Source: Pseudoxanthomonas sp. 3HH-4 (GTDB lineage: Bacteria > Pseudomonadota > Gammaproteobacteria > Xanthomonadales > Xanthomonadaceae). Taken from it: DNA of 64,000 nt. The stretch's first letter is position 1. The number at the start of each line of letters is the position of its first letter. The position numbers were made by a program, and so were the translations under genes. The stretch lies in NCBI RefSeq assembly GCF_006716465.1, contig NZ_VFPB01000001.1, forward strand, positions 140,483-204,482, given 5' to 3'. Positions 19,278 to 30,181 of the stretch are shown here, piece after piece. The notes under the pieces are model-generated. The model was given only the letters and a program-made list of their open reading frames with translations. It made no database searches and was not told where the DNA came from.

Positions 19278-19442
19278 GGTTTCTGCATAGGCACACCTGC
19301 CCCTGTCCACCGGGTTGGAAGAAGAAGAAATTGATTCAATTCAAATGGTTATGTGGGTTTTCCCGGATTTCGGGCCCTACCATCACCACCAGCTTTTAAG
19401 CTTTTAGTCTTTAAAATCCAAAGCGAAGGGGCCCCAACACTC

Positions 19443-20543
19443 ATGCGTTTCAGTCTGCAGCGCGAAGCTTTCCTCAAGCCCTTGGCCCAAGTGGTCAATG
19501 TGGTCGAACGCCGGCAGACGTTGCCGGTACTGGCAAATTTCCTGGTCCAGGTGCAGAACGGACAGCTCTCGCTGACCGGTACCGACTTGGAAGTGGAGAT
19601 GATTTCCCGTATCGCCGTGGATGAAGCGCAGGACGGCGAAACCACGATCCCCGCGCGCAAGCTGTTCGACATCATTCGCGCGCTGCCCGACGGCAGCAAG
19701 GTGACGGTGAGTCAGACGGGCGACAAGGTCACGGTGCAGGCCGGTCGCAGCCGTTTCACGCTGGCCACTCTGCCGGCGAACGATTTCCCGTCAGTGGATG
19801 AAGTGGAAGCGACCGAACGTATCGAGGTGCCGGAAGCGACCTTGAAAGAGCTGATCGAACGAACCTCGTTCGCGATGGCCCAGCAGGACGTGCGCTACTA
19901 CCTCAACGGGCTGCTTTTCGACCTGAGCGAGCGGACGTTGCGTTGTGTGGCGACCGACGGTCATCGTTTGGCACTGTGCGAGGCGGAGCTTGAAGGCACG
20001 CCCGTTGGCAAGCGCCAGATCATCGTGCCGCGCAAGGGCGTGAGTGAACTGCAGCGTTTGCTGGAAGGCGGTGACCGTTCGCTGGAACTGGAGGTTGGCC
20101 GCAGCCACATCCGGGTCAAGCGGGACGATGTGACCTTTACCTCGAAGCTGATCGATGGCCGTTTCCCCGACTATGCCGCGGTGATCCCGATCGGCGCGGA
20201 CCGCGAGGTACTGCTGGACCGCGAGATCCTGCGTGCCGCCCTGCAGCGTGCCGCCATCCTGTCCAACGAGAAGTACCGGGGCGTGCGCGTGGAAGTCTCG
20301 CCAGGCCAGCTGAAGATCAGTGCACATAATCCGGAGCAGGAAGAGGCTCAGGAAGAGATCGAAGCCGACACCAAGGTGGACGGTCTGGCTATCGGCTTCA
20401 ATGTGAACTACCTGCTCGATGCCCTGTCTGCTCTGCGTGATGAACACGTCGTCATTCAACTCCGCGACGCGAATTCGTCAGCCCTGGTGCGCGAGGCGAG
20501 CAGTGAGAAGTCCCGTCATGTGGTGATGCCGCTGCGCCTCTGA
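19443..20543 (+). CDS. dnaN: DNA polymerase III beta subunit (sliding clamp)
   Basis: Ring-shaped processivity clamp of the replicative polymerase. It starts MRFSLQREAFLKPLAQVVNVVERRQTLPVL and ends in the family-typical HVVMPLRL. The three repeated clamp domains cover about 1-120, 125-245 and 245-366. The length of 366 residues is normal. The ATG at 19443 follows a purine-rich stretch (GAAGGGGCCCC). It is followed by a gap with a parS-like site, then recF. Confidence 0.98.
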   Translation: MRFSLQREAFLKPLAQVVNVVERRQTLPVLANFLVQVQNGQLSLTGTDLEVEMISRIAVDEAQDGETTIPARKLFDIIRALPDGSKVTVSQTGDKVTVQAGRSRFTLATLPANDFPSVDEVEATERIEVPEATLKELIERTSFAMAQQDVRYYLNGLLFDLSERTLRCVATDGHRLALCEAELEGTPVGKRQIIVPRKGVSELQRLLEGGDRSLELEVGRSHIRVKRDDVTFTSKLIDGRFPDYAAVIPIGADREVLLDREILRAALQRAAILSNEKYRGVRVEVSPGQLKISAHNPEQEEAQEEIEADTKVDGLAIGFNVNYLLDALSALRDEHVVIQLRDANSSALVREASSEKSRHVVMPLRL

Positions 20544-20548
20544 CGCCC

Positions 20549-20564
20549 TGTTCCACGTGAAACA
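20549..20564. promoter_or_regulatory. parS-like ParB binding site 1
   Basis: TGTTCCACGTGAAACA matches the bacterial parS consensus TGTTNCACGTGAAACA at every position. It begins 6 bp after the dnaN stop codon. ParB bound at parS near the origin drives chromosome segregation. Confidence 0.85.
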
Positions 20565-20740
20565 CCCGACTCGCCCGGCCTTGCGCCGGGCGATGTCGTT
20601 TACAAGCACCCCTAGGCGATTCGCTTGTCCGGGAACGCTAGGCGATAGAATCATCCGATGCCGCTGTCGCCCGCCTGCCCGTTGCCCCGCCCTCACCATT
20701 CACTCGCCCAGCAGCCCTTGCCCAGACAGGGGATCTCTCC

Positions 20741-21859
20741 GTGCAGGTGACCCGTCTTGATGTAAGCGGGCTACGCCGATTCCAGCAGGTTTCAGTGGTC
20801 CCAGGACCAGGGCTGAATCTGATCACGGGCAACAATGGCGCAGGCAAGACCAGCCTGCTCGAAGCCCTCCACCTGATGGCCTACGGACGCAGCTTCCGTG
20901 GACGAGTGCGTGATGGCCTGGTCCGAACAGGGGCCGATGCTGTCGAGGTCTTCGTGGAGTGGCGCGAAACCACCCAGGGCCGTCTTCGTCGTGCCGGCCT
21001 GCGCCACACCGGGCAAGCGTGGACCGGCCGACTAGATGGCGAGAATGTCTCCCAGCTCGGTGATCTTTGCGCCGCGCTTGCGGTCGTCAGCTTCGAGCCG
21101 GGTAGTCACGCTCTGGTTACCGGGGGAGGAGAACCCCGCCGTCGCTTCATCGATTGGGGCTTGTTCCACGTGGAACAGGGGGGCGAGGGAACCTTCCTGC
21201 CCTTGTGGCGCCGATATGCCCGGGCACTCAAGCAGCGAAATGCCCTGCTGAAGTCAGGCTCAGGCAGTGCTCAACTCGACGCCTGGGACCACGAGATGGC
21301 CGAGACGGGTGAGTTATTGACGAGCCACCGGCTGCGTTATCTCGAAACCATGCAGGGCCATCTGTCTGCGGTCGCTGCCGACCTGGCACCGTCGCTCGGT
21401 ACCGCAGACCTGCAGTTCCAGCCCGGGTGGCGCCGCCACGAGCTGGCATTGGCAGACGCGTTGCTGCTCGCCCGGGATCGCGACCGTGCGGCGGGTTACA
21501 CCACCGTCGGCCCTCACCGGGCTGACTGGCGCATCGACTATTCCAGCCTGCCCGGTCGAGAAACGCTGTCCCGCGGCCAAGCGAAACTGACTGCGTTGTG
21601 CTGCCTGCTGGCGCAGGCGGAGGATTTTGCAGCCAGAAGAGGCGAATGGCCCGTCATCGCCCTGGATGACCTGGCATCGGAGCTGGATCGACACCACCAG
21701 CGCCGGATCCTGGAGCGGCTGCTGGCTTGCGGTACCCAGGTCTTGATGACCGGCACCGAAACTCCCTCCGGACTCAATGGCATGCAGGCGGCGCCTACTG
21801 TGTTCCACGTGGAACAGGGCGCCATCAAGCTCCTGCAGGTTGGCGGCGGCGGGGGCTAA
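20741..21859 (+). CDS. recF: DNA replication and repair protein RecF
   Basis: SMC-like ATPase that with RecOR loads RecA at gaps. Walker A ITGNNGAGKTSLLEALHL is at residues 28-45. The signature region LSRGQAKLTALCCLLAQA is near 278 and Walker B PVIALDDLASELD near 304. The length is 372 residues. The start is GTG at 20741, behind CAGGGG. Two 16-bp parS palindromes lie inside the gene in the same codon phase, each encoding FHVEQG (residues about 143 and 356), so part of the protein sequence is shaped by the DNA site. Confidence 0.95.
   Translation: MQVTRLDVSGLRRFQQVSVVPGPGLNLITGNNGAGKTSLLEALHLMAYGRSFRGRVRDGLVRTGADAVEVFVEWRETTQGRLRRAGLRHTGQAWTGRLDGENVSQLGDLCAALAVVSFEPGSHALVTGGGEPRRRFIDWGLFHVEQGGEGTFLPLWRRYARALKQRNALLKSGSGSAQLDAWDHEMAETGELLTSHRLRYLETMQGHLSAVAADLAPSLGTADLQFQPGWRRHELALADALLLARDRDRAAGYTTVGPHRADWRIDYSSLPGRETLSRGQAKLTALCCLLAQAEDFAARRGEWPVIALDDLASELDRHHQRRILERLLACGTQVLMTGTETPSGLNGMQAAPTVFHVEQGAIKLLQVGGGGG
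21162..21177. promoter_or_regulatory. parS-like ParB binding site 2 (inside recF)
   Basis: TGTTCCACGTGGAACA, a perfect 16-bp palindrome one base from the parS consensus. It lies within recF and is read there as part of LFHVEQ. Confidence 0.78.
21801..21816. promoter_or_regulatory. parS-like ParB binding site 3 (3' end of recF)
   Basis: Identical to site 2 and in the same codon phase, read as part of VFHVEQ 15 codons before the recF stop. Confidence 0.78.
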
Positions 21860-21870
21860 GTGCGCACCAG

Positions 21871-21879
21871 TGCTATAAT
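21871..21879 (+). promoter_or_regulatory. Extended -10 promoter of gyrB
   Basis: TGCTATAAT: a perfect TATAAT with the TGn extension, 12 bp after the recF stop and about 80 bp before gyrB. No -35 is evident, as expected for extended -10 promoters. It would give gyrB its own transcript with a leader of about 75 nt. Confidence 0.65.
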
Positions 21880-21927
21880 TCTGCGTTGAATCCCTTGGCC
21901 CGCGCGTGGCGCCCACCGACCCGGTGA

Positions 21928-24426
<2,499 letters not shown>

Positions 24427-24437
24427 CGTTGCGGAGG

Positions 24438-25268
24438 ATGAGCCCGGTCCCCTCCTCCCTGGTGGACGCGGGAGCCCCCGACCGACGTCCATTGCGCGAC
24501 GTGCTGCCGGCGTTCGCATTGGACGTCGTGCTGGCGGTGTTGCTTTCGTTCTCAGCCATGCTCCTGGGTTTGCTGGGATGGGCCGCCTGGCGCGGTGTGC
24601 AGTTGGCGCGCACGCATGGCGGCACGATCGACGCGCAGGCCCTGCAGGCGAATGTGGGCGCTCCGCCCGTTCTGTTCCTCATCATGGCCACGCTCGTCAG
24701 CACCGGCGGCACAGCGCTGCTGCTGTACTTCTGGCGCCGACGCGCGACGATCATCGAACTGCGCCAATCCCTGGCTAATGTGCGCTTGGCCCGGACCTGG
24801 TTCTGGGCGCTTGGTGCGGGGATTTCGACCTTCCTGTTCAGTGCAATCATGAGCGGATGCGGCCGCGCGCTGGGGCTGGAACTGGAACCCAGCAACCTGG
24901 ACGTGATCAAGGCCGGATTCGCGCAATATCCCATCTTCCTGGCCCTGTTCGCCGTCGTCCTTGCGCCGATGTACGAGGAACTGCTGTTCCGTCGCGTCAT
25001 GTTCGGGCGGTTGTGGCATGCGGGCTGGCCGGTGCTTGGCCTTGTGCTGAGCAGCCTGGTGTTCGCCCTTGTGCATGAAATGCCGGGCCTCAATGGAAAG
25101 CCGCCATCCAGCACGCTCTTCCTGCTCTTCGTCTATGCCGGCATGGGCGCCATGTTTGCCGGCGTTTACCGGGCGACGAGGACGCTATGGGCGCCGATCG
25201 CTGCGCACATACTGAACAATGCCCTGGCGCTGGCGGTCCTGCAGGTCTACGGCCAGACACAGGCTTAA
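24438..25268 (+). CDS. CPBP family intramembrane metalloprotease
   Basis: Membrane glutamic/metallo-protease of the CPBP (Abi/CAAX-like) family. The diagnostic motifs are present in order: EELLFRRVMFGRL (EExxxR) near residue 177, FALVHE near 207, and HILNNALAL (HxxxN) near 256. About eight hydrophobic segments surround them. The length is 276 residues. Bacterial members are linked to peptide maturation, bacteriocin immunity or membrane protein turnover; nothing nearby suggests a substrate. The ATG is 11 bp after gyrB and abuts GGAGG, so a slightly later start is possible. Confidence 0.82.
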   Translation: MSPVPSSLVDAGAPDRRPLRDVLPAFALDVVLAVLLSFSAMLLGLLGWAAWRGVQLARTHGGTIDAQALQANVGAPPVLFLIMATLVSTGGTALLLYFWRRRATIIELRQSLANVRLARTWFWALGAGISTFLFSAIMSGCGRALGLELEPSNLDVIKAGFAQYPIFLALFAVVLAPMYEELLFRRVMFGRLWHAGWPVLGLVLSSLVFALVHEMPGLNGKPPSSTLFLLFVYAGMGAMFAGVYRATRTLWAPIAAHILNNALALAVLQVYGQTQA

Positions 25269-25337
25269 TGTGATTGACGAAAGTTTAAGACGCGTTTGCC
25301 CAGACTCCTGCTGTACGCAATATCTCAGGGGGATCGC

Positions 25338-26144
25338 ATGAAAGTCTGGATTCTCGGAACCGTCGCTGCTCTAGGGCTGACGGCATGCGCCACCACGACC
25401 TCGCCCACTGGGCGGACCCAGATGGTCGGTGGCGTCTCGCAGGCGCAGCTCGATCAATTGGGCGCGCAGGCCTTTGCCGAGACCAAGGCCAAGGAAACGC
25501 TGAGTCGCGACGCGCGACAGAACAGTTATGTCACCTGCGTGGTCAACGCCCTCGTGCGCCAATTGCCCCCCGAGCAGCGCAGGTTCGCGTGGGAAACGGC
25601 GGTTTTCTCGGACAAAGAACCGAACGCTTTCGCACTGCCGGGAGGCAAGGTTGGCGTTAACACCGGCATTTTCACGGTGGCGAAGAACCAGGATCAGCTC
25701 GCGGCGGTGCTTGGTCATGAGATCGGCCATGTGATCGCGCGCCATCATGAAGAACGCATCACCCGTCAGATGGGAGCGCAGGCGGGCCTGGGCGTCCTGG
25801 GGGCACTGGCTGGTGCGCGCTACGGCGATGGCGCGGCCAGCACGGTAAATCAGCTGGGCGGCATGACCGCGCAGGCCGCGTTCCTGCTGCCAGGGTCGCG
25901 CACTCAGGAGAGCGAGGCGGATGTCGTCGGCCAGCGCCTGATGGCTCAGGCGGGCTTCGATCCTCGCCAGGCCGTCAATCTCTGGCAGAACATGATGGCC
26001 GCCAGTGGTGGCCGTCAGCCGCAGTGGCTCTCTACGCACCCTGACCCCACCAACCGCATCCGCGAACTGCAACGCGATGCACCCTCTCTCGTACCTACCT
26101 ACGAGGCTGCCAGGAAGGCGGGAAATGCGCCGAAATGCGGCTGA
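25338..26144 (+). CDS. M48 family zinc metalloprotease, lipoprotein
   Basis: Periplasmic Zn-protease similar to BepA/LoiP and other M48 peptidases. The signal peptide ends in lipobox LTAC at Cys17, so the protein is lipid-anchored. The zinc motif HEIGHVIARHHEE (HExxH) is near residue 131, and the third ligand Glu is in QESEADVVGQRLM near 193. The length is 268 residues. Related proteases take part in outer-membrane protein quality control. A ribosome site AGGGGG lies 7 nt before the ATG at 25338. Confidence 0.88.
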   Translation: MKVWILGTVAALGLTACATTTSPTGRTQMVGGVSQAQLDQLGAQAFAETKAKETLSRDARQNSYVTCVVNALVRQLPPEQRRFAWETAVFSDKEPNAFALPGGKVGVNTGIFTVAKNQDQLAAVLGHEIGHVIARHHEERITRQMGAQAGLGVLGALAGARYGDGAASTVNQLGGMTAQAAFLLPGSRTQESEADVVGQRLMAQAGFDPRQAVNLWQNMMAASGGRQPQWLSTHPDPTNRIRELQRDAPSLVPTYEAARKAGNAPKCG

Positions 26145-26277
26145 CACACGCCACGGTATTGCTGCTATGCAGCACCTGAAACGGTATCCGCACGCACCAG
26201 GTTTCTGTTAGTTTTGCCGGCCCCGCACGCAGGCGGGTTGGACCGTCATCCCCCGGATGGCCTGACGAGGTTTGAAG

Positions 26278-27471
26278 ATGAAGCTCCGCATGCACAAGAA
26301 GTCCCTACTCAGCATGATGTTGCTGGCTGCCTTTGGCGGCGGCATCGTCGCCGACGCCGTGGCGCAGTCCGCACGGTCCTCCAATCGCAGCAGTTCGCGC
26401 GAAGGCAGCCAGAAGGCGGAGGTCCGTTACCCCGACGCAACCCGCGAAGATCCCAAGGCTAAGCCTTCCAGCAAGATGCAGGGCAAGTTGAGCAAGCTGT
26501 TCAAGGCATACGAGAAGGAAGACAACGACGCCGAAACACTGGCGTTGGCCAAGGAGCTGATGGCCGAACCGAATGCCAACGAGTACGACAAGGCCATGGC
26601 TGCCCAGCTGGGTGGACAGGCGGCGTACAACCTGGATGACATGGCGACCGCCAAGCAGCTGCTCCAGCAGGTGATCGACCTCAATGCGCTGGACAACAAC
26701 GGCCACTACCAGTCGATGCTGATGCTGGCCCAGTTGCAGCTGCAGGACGACGAGTTCGAGCCGGGCATGGCCAACCTCAACCGTTATCTCACAGAGACGA
26801 AATCCAACAAGCCCGAAGACCTGATCCAGAAGGGACAGGCGCTGTACCAGATGGAGAAGTATGCGGAAGCCATCCCGGTACTCGAGCAGGCCATCGCCGC
26901 CACGCCGGAGCCGAAGGACAACTGGTACGGCCTGCTCTTGGCGTCGCTCATCGCCGCCGAGCGCCCTGCCGAAGCGGTGAAGATCGCCGAACAGATGGCA
27001 GCCAAGAATCCGGCCGACAAGAAGGCCCAGCTCAACCTGGTCGCGACCTACCAGCAGGCGGACCAGTACGACAAAGCCGCCACCACGCTGGAGAAGATGC
27101 GTTCCGCTGGCCAGCTGACGGAAGAAAAGGAATACCGTCAGCTCTACGTGACCTACGCCAACATGGATGGTCGGGAGAAGGACGTCATTTCCGTCGTCAA
27201 CGAAGGTTTGGAGAAGGGCTTGCTGAAGCCGGACCACCAGACCTTCTTGGCCCTGGCGCAGGCGTACTACTACTCCGAGCAAATCCCGCAAGCCATCGAT
27301 GCCTGGCAGAAGGCTGCGCCCCTTGCCGCGGATGGCGAAACCTATCTGAACCTTGCGCGCGTCCTCTGGCAGGAAGGCCGCATCCCGGAAGCCAAGGTGG
27401 CCGCGCGTGCCGCACTGGCCAAGGGTTTGAAGAAGCCGGACGACGCGAAGAAGATCATCGCGCTGCCGTGA
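26278..27471 (+). CDS. Secreted tetratricopeptide-repeat protein
   Basis: 397-residue TPR protein with an N-terminal signal peptide (residues 1-30, cleavage after DAVAQ). A Ser/Arg-rich linker follows, then an array of helical repeats from about residue 70 to the end, with recurring A-x-x-Y and ALAQAYY patterns (for example QADQYDKAATTLEKM). It probably holds a periplasmic complex together. It lies just upstream of tonB-exbB-exbD on the same strand, with 159 bp between, so a link to the TonB system is plausible but unproven. ATG at 26278 is preferred over TTG two codons upstream. Confidence 0.8.
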   Translation: MKLRMHKKSLLSMMLLAAFGGGIVADAVAQSARSSNRSSSREGSQKAEVRYPDATREDPKAKPSSKMQGKLSKLFKAYEKEDNDAETLALAKELMAEPNANEYDKAMAAQLGGQAAYNLDDMATAKQLLQQVIDLNALDNNGHYQSMLMLAQLQLQDDEFEPGMANLNRYLTETKSNKPEDLIQKGQALYQMEKYAEAIPVLEQAIAATPEPKDNWYGLLLASLIAAERPAEAVKIAEQMAAKNPADKKAQLNLVATYQQADQYDKAATTLEKMRSAGQLTEEKEYRQLYVTYANMDGREKDVISVVNEGLEKGLLKPDHQTFLALAQAYYYSEQIPQAIDAWQKAAPLAADGETYLNLARVLWQEGRIPEAKVAARAALAKGLKKPDDAKKIIALP

Positions 27472-27630
27472 CGGGATTCGATGACACCGAAGGCCAATTA
27501 ATCCATACGGATGATGGCATCGGGGCGCCGGATTGGTATAAGCTGGGGGTTCCGTCGGTGAAAACCACCGGCAGGACCCAGAATCGACGACGCGTCTCGG
27601 CGCTCGTATCAACCTTGAGTTAATTGGCGC

Positions 27631-28299
27631 ATGGCTGAACAACTGGTCATCAACAGGTACCGGGAAGAAGAAGAGGACAACAGCCTCAACTGGCCCCGTA
27701 TCATCGGTATTGCCTTCGTGATCGCATTGCACGCAGCGGCCCTGCTTGCGCTGTTGATCCCGGCGGTTGCTCCGCCGGCTGAAAAGAAGGAAGAGCGCCG
27801 CACTTCGGTCGTCATCGTCGACGCGCCGCCTCCCCCGCCGCCGCCGCCGCCGCCGCCGCCGAAGCAGGACACGCCGCCGCCGCCGGTCAAGAACCTGGCG
27901 CCGCCGAAGACCACCCCGCTGCCGCCGCCGCCGGAAGCACCGCCGGTCGACATCGCCGAGCCGCGTCCGACCGACATCGTCACCCCGCCGTCGCCGCCCG
28001 CACCGCCTGCGCCGACGCCGGACATCGGCGCCAGCGTGGATATCTCGTCGAAGAACATGAATCCGCCGCGTTACCCGCCCGCCGCCGCGCGAGCCGGTAT
28101 CACGGGTACGGTGATCCTGATCATCGACGTGGATGCCAACGGCAACGTGACCAACGTGTCGGTGGAGAAGTCGAGCCGCAACCGCGACCTCGACCGTGCC
28201 GCGATCGATGCTGCACGCAAGTGGCGCTTCAATGCTTCCGTCGTAAATGGCCAGAAGTCAGCTGGCCGGGTCCGCGTACCGGTGGATTTCACGCTTTAA
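27631..28299 (+). CDS. tonB: Energy transducer TonB
   Basis: Couples the proton-motive force harvested by ExbBD to outer-membrane TonB-dependent receptors. The cytoplasmic head is followed by one transmembrane helix at about 26-48 (IIGIAFVIALHAAALLALLI). A very Pro-rich periplasmic spacer covers 65-130, including a run of 12 consecutive prolines. The TonB domain covers the last 80 residues (PPRYPPAAARAGITGTVILI, then AAIDAARKWRFNAS). The length is 222 residues. It is the first gene of tonB-exbB-exbD1-exbD2, with a TATAAG -10-like hexamer at 27537. Confidence 0.95.
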   Translation: MAEQLVINRYREEEEDNSLNWPRIIGIAFVIALHAAALLALLIPAVAPPAEKKEERRTSVVIVDAPPPPPPPPPPPPKQDTPPPPVKNLAPPKTTPLPPPPEAPPVDIAEPRPTDIVTPPSPPAPPAPTPDIGASVDISSKNMNPPRYPPAAARAGITGTVILIIDVDANGNVTNVSVEKSSRNRDLDRAAIDAARKWRFNASVVNGQKSAGRVRVPVDFTL

Positions 28300-28395
28300 G
28301 AAGGAAGACGGCGGCCAACACCTGGGCCAAAGTCAACGTTTCATCCTTTCAGAACCGCAACACCCTCTATCAACACTTATATAAAGGTAAGCGTC

Positions 28396-29157
28396 ATGCT
28401 GCAGGAAACCCTTTTTGCCGCCGCCGCCGGGGGCACCAACGCCGCGAATGCCTTGTCGCAGATGGGCTTCGAGCACATGATCAGCGAAATGATCAGCAAG
28501 CCCGGCGAGTTCATCGTCTCGTGGGTCGTGCTGCTCACCCTCGTCATCATGTCGGCCATGTCCTGGTACTGGACGGTCATCAACGTGCTGCGCAGCAGCC
28601 GCCTGAAGGGCCAGGCCGACCGCGTCACCAGCGCTTTCTGGGAAACCCCGAACGCGCAGGACGCCATCCGCCTGATGGAAGAGCAGCCGAAGAACGAGCC
28701 GTTCTCCAAGATCGCGCTTGACGCTGCCCAGGCTGCCGCGCACCACCAGCGCGCCGAAGGCTCTGCAGCAGGTCTGGGTGAAACCCTGAGCCGCTCGGAG
28801 TTCGTCGACCGCGCACTGCGCCAGGCCGTGACCCGGGAAAGCACCAACCTGCAGGGCGGCATGACGCTGCTGGCCACCGTCGGTGCGACCGCGCCGTTCG
28901 TAGGTCTGCTGGGTACGGTGTGGGGCATCTACGGCGCCCTGATCCGCATCGGTGCGACCGGTCAGGCCTCGATCGACGCCGTCGCCGGCCCGGTGGGTGA
29001 AGCGCTCATCATGACCGCCATCGGTCTGTTCGTCGCCATCCCGGCCGTGTTCGCCTACAACTTCTTCAGCAAGACCAACTCGGCGACCATCGCCAAGTTC
29101 GACACGTTCGCGCACGACCTGCACGACTTCTTCGCCACCGGCTCGCGCGTTCGCTGA
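28396..29157 (+). CDS. exbB: Biopolymer transport protein ExbB
   Basis: Membrane channel subunit of the ExbBD motor that energises TonB. Three transmembrane segments are seen: near residues 35-60, the conserved segment near 155-180 (LLATVGATAPFVGLLGTVWGI) and near 195-220 (IMTAIGLFVAIPAVFAYNFF). The length of 253 residues is typical of the MotA/TolQ/ExbB family. Its position directly after tonB and before two exbD genes separates it from tolQ. It has a 96-bp gap from tonB containing an AT-rich TTATATAAAGG that includes its ribosome site. Confidence 0.95.
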   Translation: MLQETLFAAAAGGTNAANALSQMGFEHMISEMISKPGEFIVSWVVLLTLVIMSAMSWYWTVINVLRSSRLKGQADRVTSAFWETPNAQDAIRLMEEQPKNEPFSKIALDAAQAAAHHQRAEGSAAGLGETLSRSEFVDRALRQAVTRESTNLQGGMTLLATVGATAPFVGLLGTVWGIYGALIRIGATGQASIDAVAGPVGEALIMTAIGLFVAIPAVFAYNFFSKTNSATIAKFDTFAHDLHDFFATGSRVR

Positions 29158-29203
29158 GCCGGCGGTACAAGCAGTCAACGCAACGTTCTAGACGGAGCCC
29201 GTC

Positions 29204-29632
29204 ATGGCTTTCAGTAGTGGTAATAGCAGCGGCCCGATGGCCGAGATCAACGTCACGCCCCTCGTGGACGTGATGTTGGTGCTCCTGATCATCTTCATCA
29301 TCACGGCGCCGCTGATGTCGCACAAGGTGAAGATCGAACTGCCCGAAGCGAACCTGATACAGGATCCGGCGGACAAGACCGCGCCGGCGACCCCGCCGAT
29401 CACCATCTCCGTCAAGGAGAATGGCGATCTGTACTGGGGCGACGAGCCGGTGACCAAGGAGATCCTGGAATCCCGCCTGTCCAGCGTGGCCCAGTTGCAA
29501 CCGCAGCCGAAGCTCAACCTGCGCGGCGACAAGACGACGAAGATGGGCACCATCGCCGACGTCACCAAGATCGCGCAGGGTCAGGGCATGCTGGACATCG
29601 GCTACGTGGCCACGAAAGAGAAGGGGCAGTAA
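29204..29632 (+). CDS. exbD1: Biopolymer transport protein ExbD1
   Basis: Single-span stator partner of ExbB. The membrane helix at residues 20-40 has the essential Asp in [19 protein letters not shown]. The periplasmic TolR/ExbD domain follows. The length is 142 residues. Its N-terminus (MAFSSGNSSGPMAEINVTPL) is nearly the same as that of the next gene, so the two arose by tandem duplication. The genes are 3 bp apart. Confidence 0.93.
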   Translation: MAFSSGNSSGPMAEINVTPLVDVMLVLLIIFIITAPLMSHKVKIELPEANLIQDPADKTAPATPPITISVKENGDLYWGDEPVTKEILESRLSSVAQLQPQPKLNLRGDKTTKMGTIADVTKIAQGQGMLDIGYVATKEKGQ

Positions 29633-29635
29633 GCC

Positions 29636-30046
29636 ATGGCATTCAGCAGTGGTGGAAGCAAGGGCCCCATGGCCGACATCAACGTCACGCCCCTCGTGGA
29701 CGTGATGCTGGTGCTGTTGATCATCTTCATCGTGACCGCGCCGATCATGACGTATCCGATCGAAGTGGCCCTGCCGCAGCGCGTGATCAACCCGCCGCCG
29801 CAGGTGCGCGAGCCGCCGCCGCCGATCGATCTGCGCATCGAGGCCGATGGCACGATCTACTGGAACAACAGCCCGGCGAACGTGGCCGACCTCCAGCGGA
29901 GGATGGAAGAGGAAGTGCAGCGCGATCCGACCAACCAGCCGGAGCTGCGCATCGAAGCCAACTCGGAATCGCACTACGACGTGATGGCCAAGGTGTTGGC
30001 TGCTGCGAAGAACGCGCAGATGATGAAGATCGGTTTCGTACAGTAA
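29636..30046 (+). CDS. exbD2: Biopolymer transport protein ExbD2
   Basis: Second ExbD, 136 residues, with the same Asp-bearing membrane helix ([18 protein letters not shown]) and a Pro-rich link ([14 protein letters not shown]) before the periplasmic domain. In Xanthomonas campestris a tonB-exbB-exbD1-exbD2 cluster is known, in which exbD2 is not needed for iron uptake but matters in plant interactions; that is background knowledge, not visible here. A strong terminator follows 25 bp after the stop. Confidence 0.92.
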   Translation: MAFSSGGSKGPMADINVTPLVDVMLVLLIIFIVTAPIMTYPIEVALPQRVINPPPQVREPPPPIDLRIEADGTIYWNNSPANVADLQRRMEEEVQRDPTNQPELRIEANSESHYDVMAKVLAAAKNAQMMKIGFVQ

Positions 30047-30070
30047 GCCTGACGCGAAAGACGCCTTTGA

Positions 30071-30096
30071 ACGCCGCCCCTTGGGCGGCGTTTTTC
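30071..30096 (+). terminator. Terminator after exbD2
   Basis: ACGCCGCCC-CTT-GGGCGGCGT followed by TTTTCTTT. It closes the tonB operon and separates it from the third exbD. Confidence 0.88.
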
Positions 30097-30141
30097 TTTG
30101 GGAGCGCACCGGCTCCCTCTTGTGGCGACGCCGCGGGCGGC

Positions 30142-30167
30142 GTAGCGTCAGGGCCACGGTCCTGACA
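30142..30167 (+). repeat. GTAG-headed hairpin before exbD3
   Basis: GTAGC, then GTCAGG pairing with CCTGAC around GCCACGGT, ending 14 bp before the exbD3 ATG. It has the GTAG-plus-palindrome build of the REP elements, but no second copy was found in the window. Confidence 0.4.
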
Positions 30168-30181
30168 GAAGGAGGTGTGCC

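Larger units (their letters stand above)
18997..19442. other. Probable replication origin region (oriC) between dnaA and dnaN
   Basis: A 446-bp gene-free stretch between dnaA and dnaN. It holds three DnaA-box-like 9-mers within 70 bp (19211-19277) and then an AT-rich tract at 19318-19425, including GAAGAAGAAGAAATTGATTC and TTTAAAATCC, in an otherwise GC-rich region. Boxes beside an AT-rich unwinding element, next to dnaA and dnaN, are the usual make-up of a bacterial origin. The promoter of dnaN must also lie here, but no clear -35/-10 pair is visible. Confidence 0.7.

Noticed and set aside
27494..27627. Inverted repeat CCAATTAA / TTAATTGG around the tonB leader
   Set aside because: Only 8 bp, arms 120 bp apart; may be chance and has no supporting structure.
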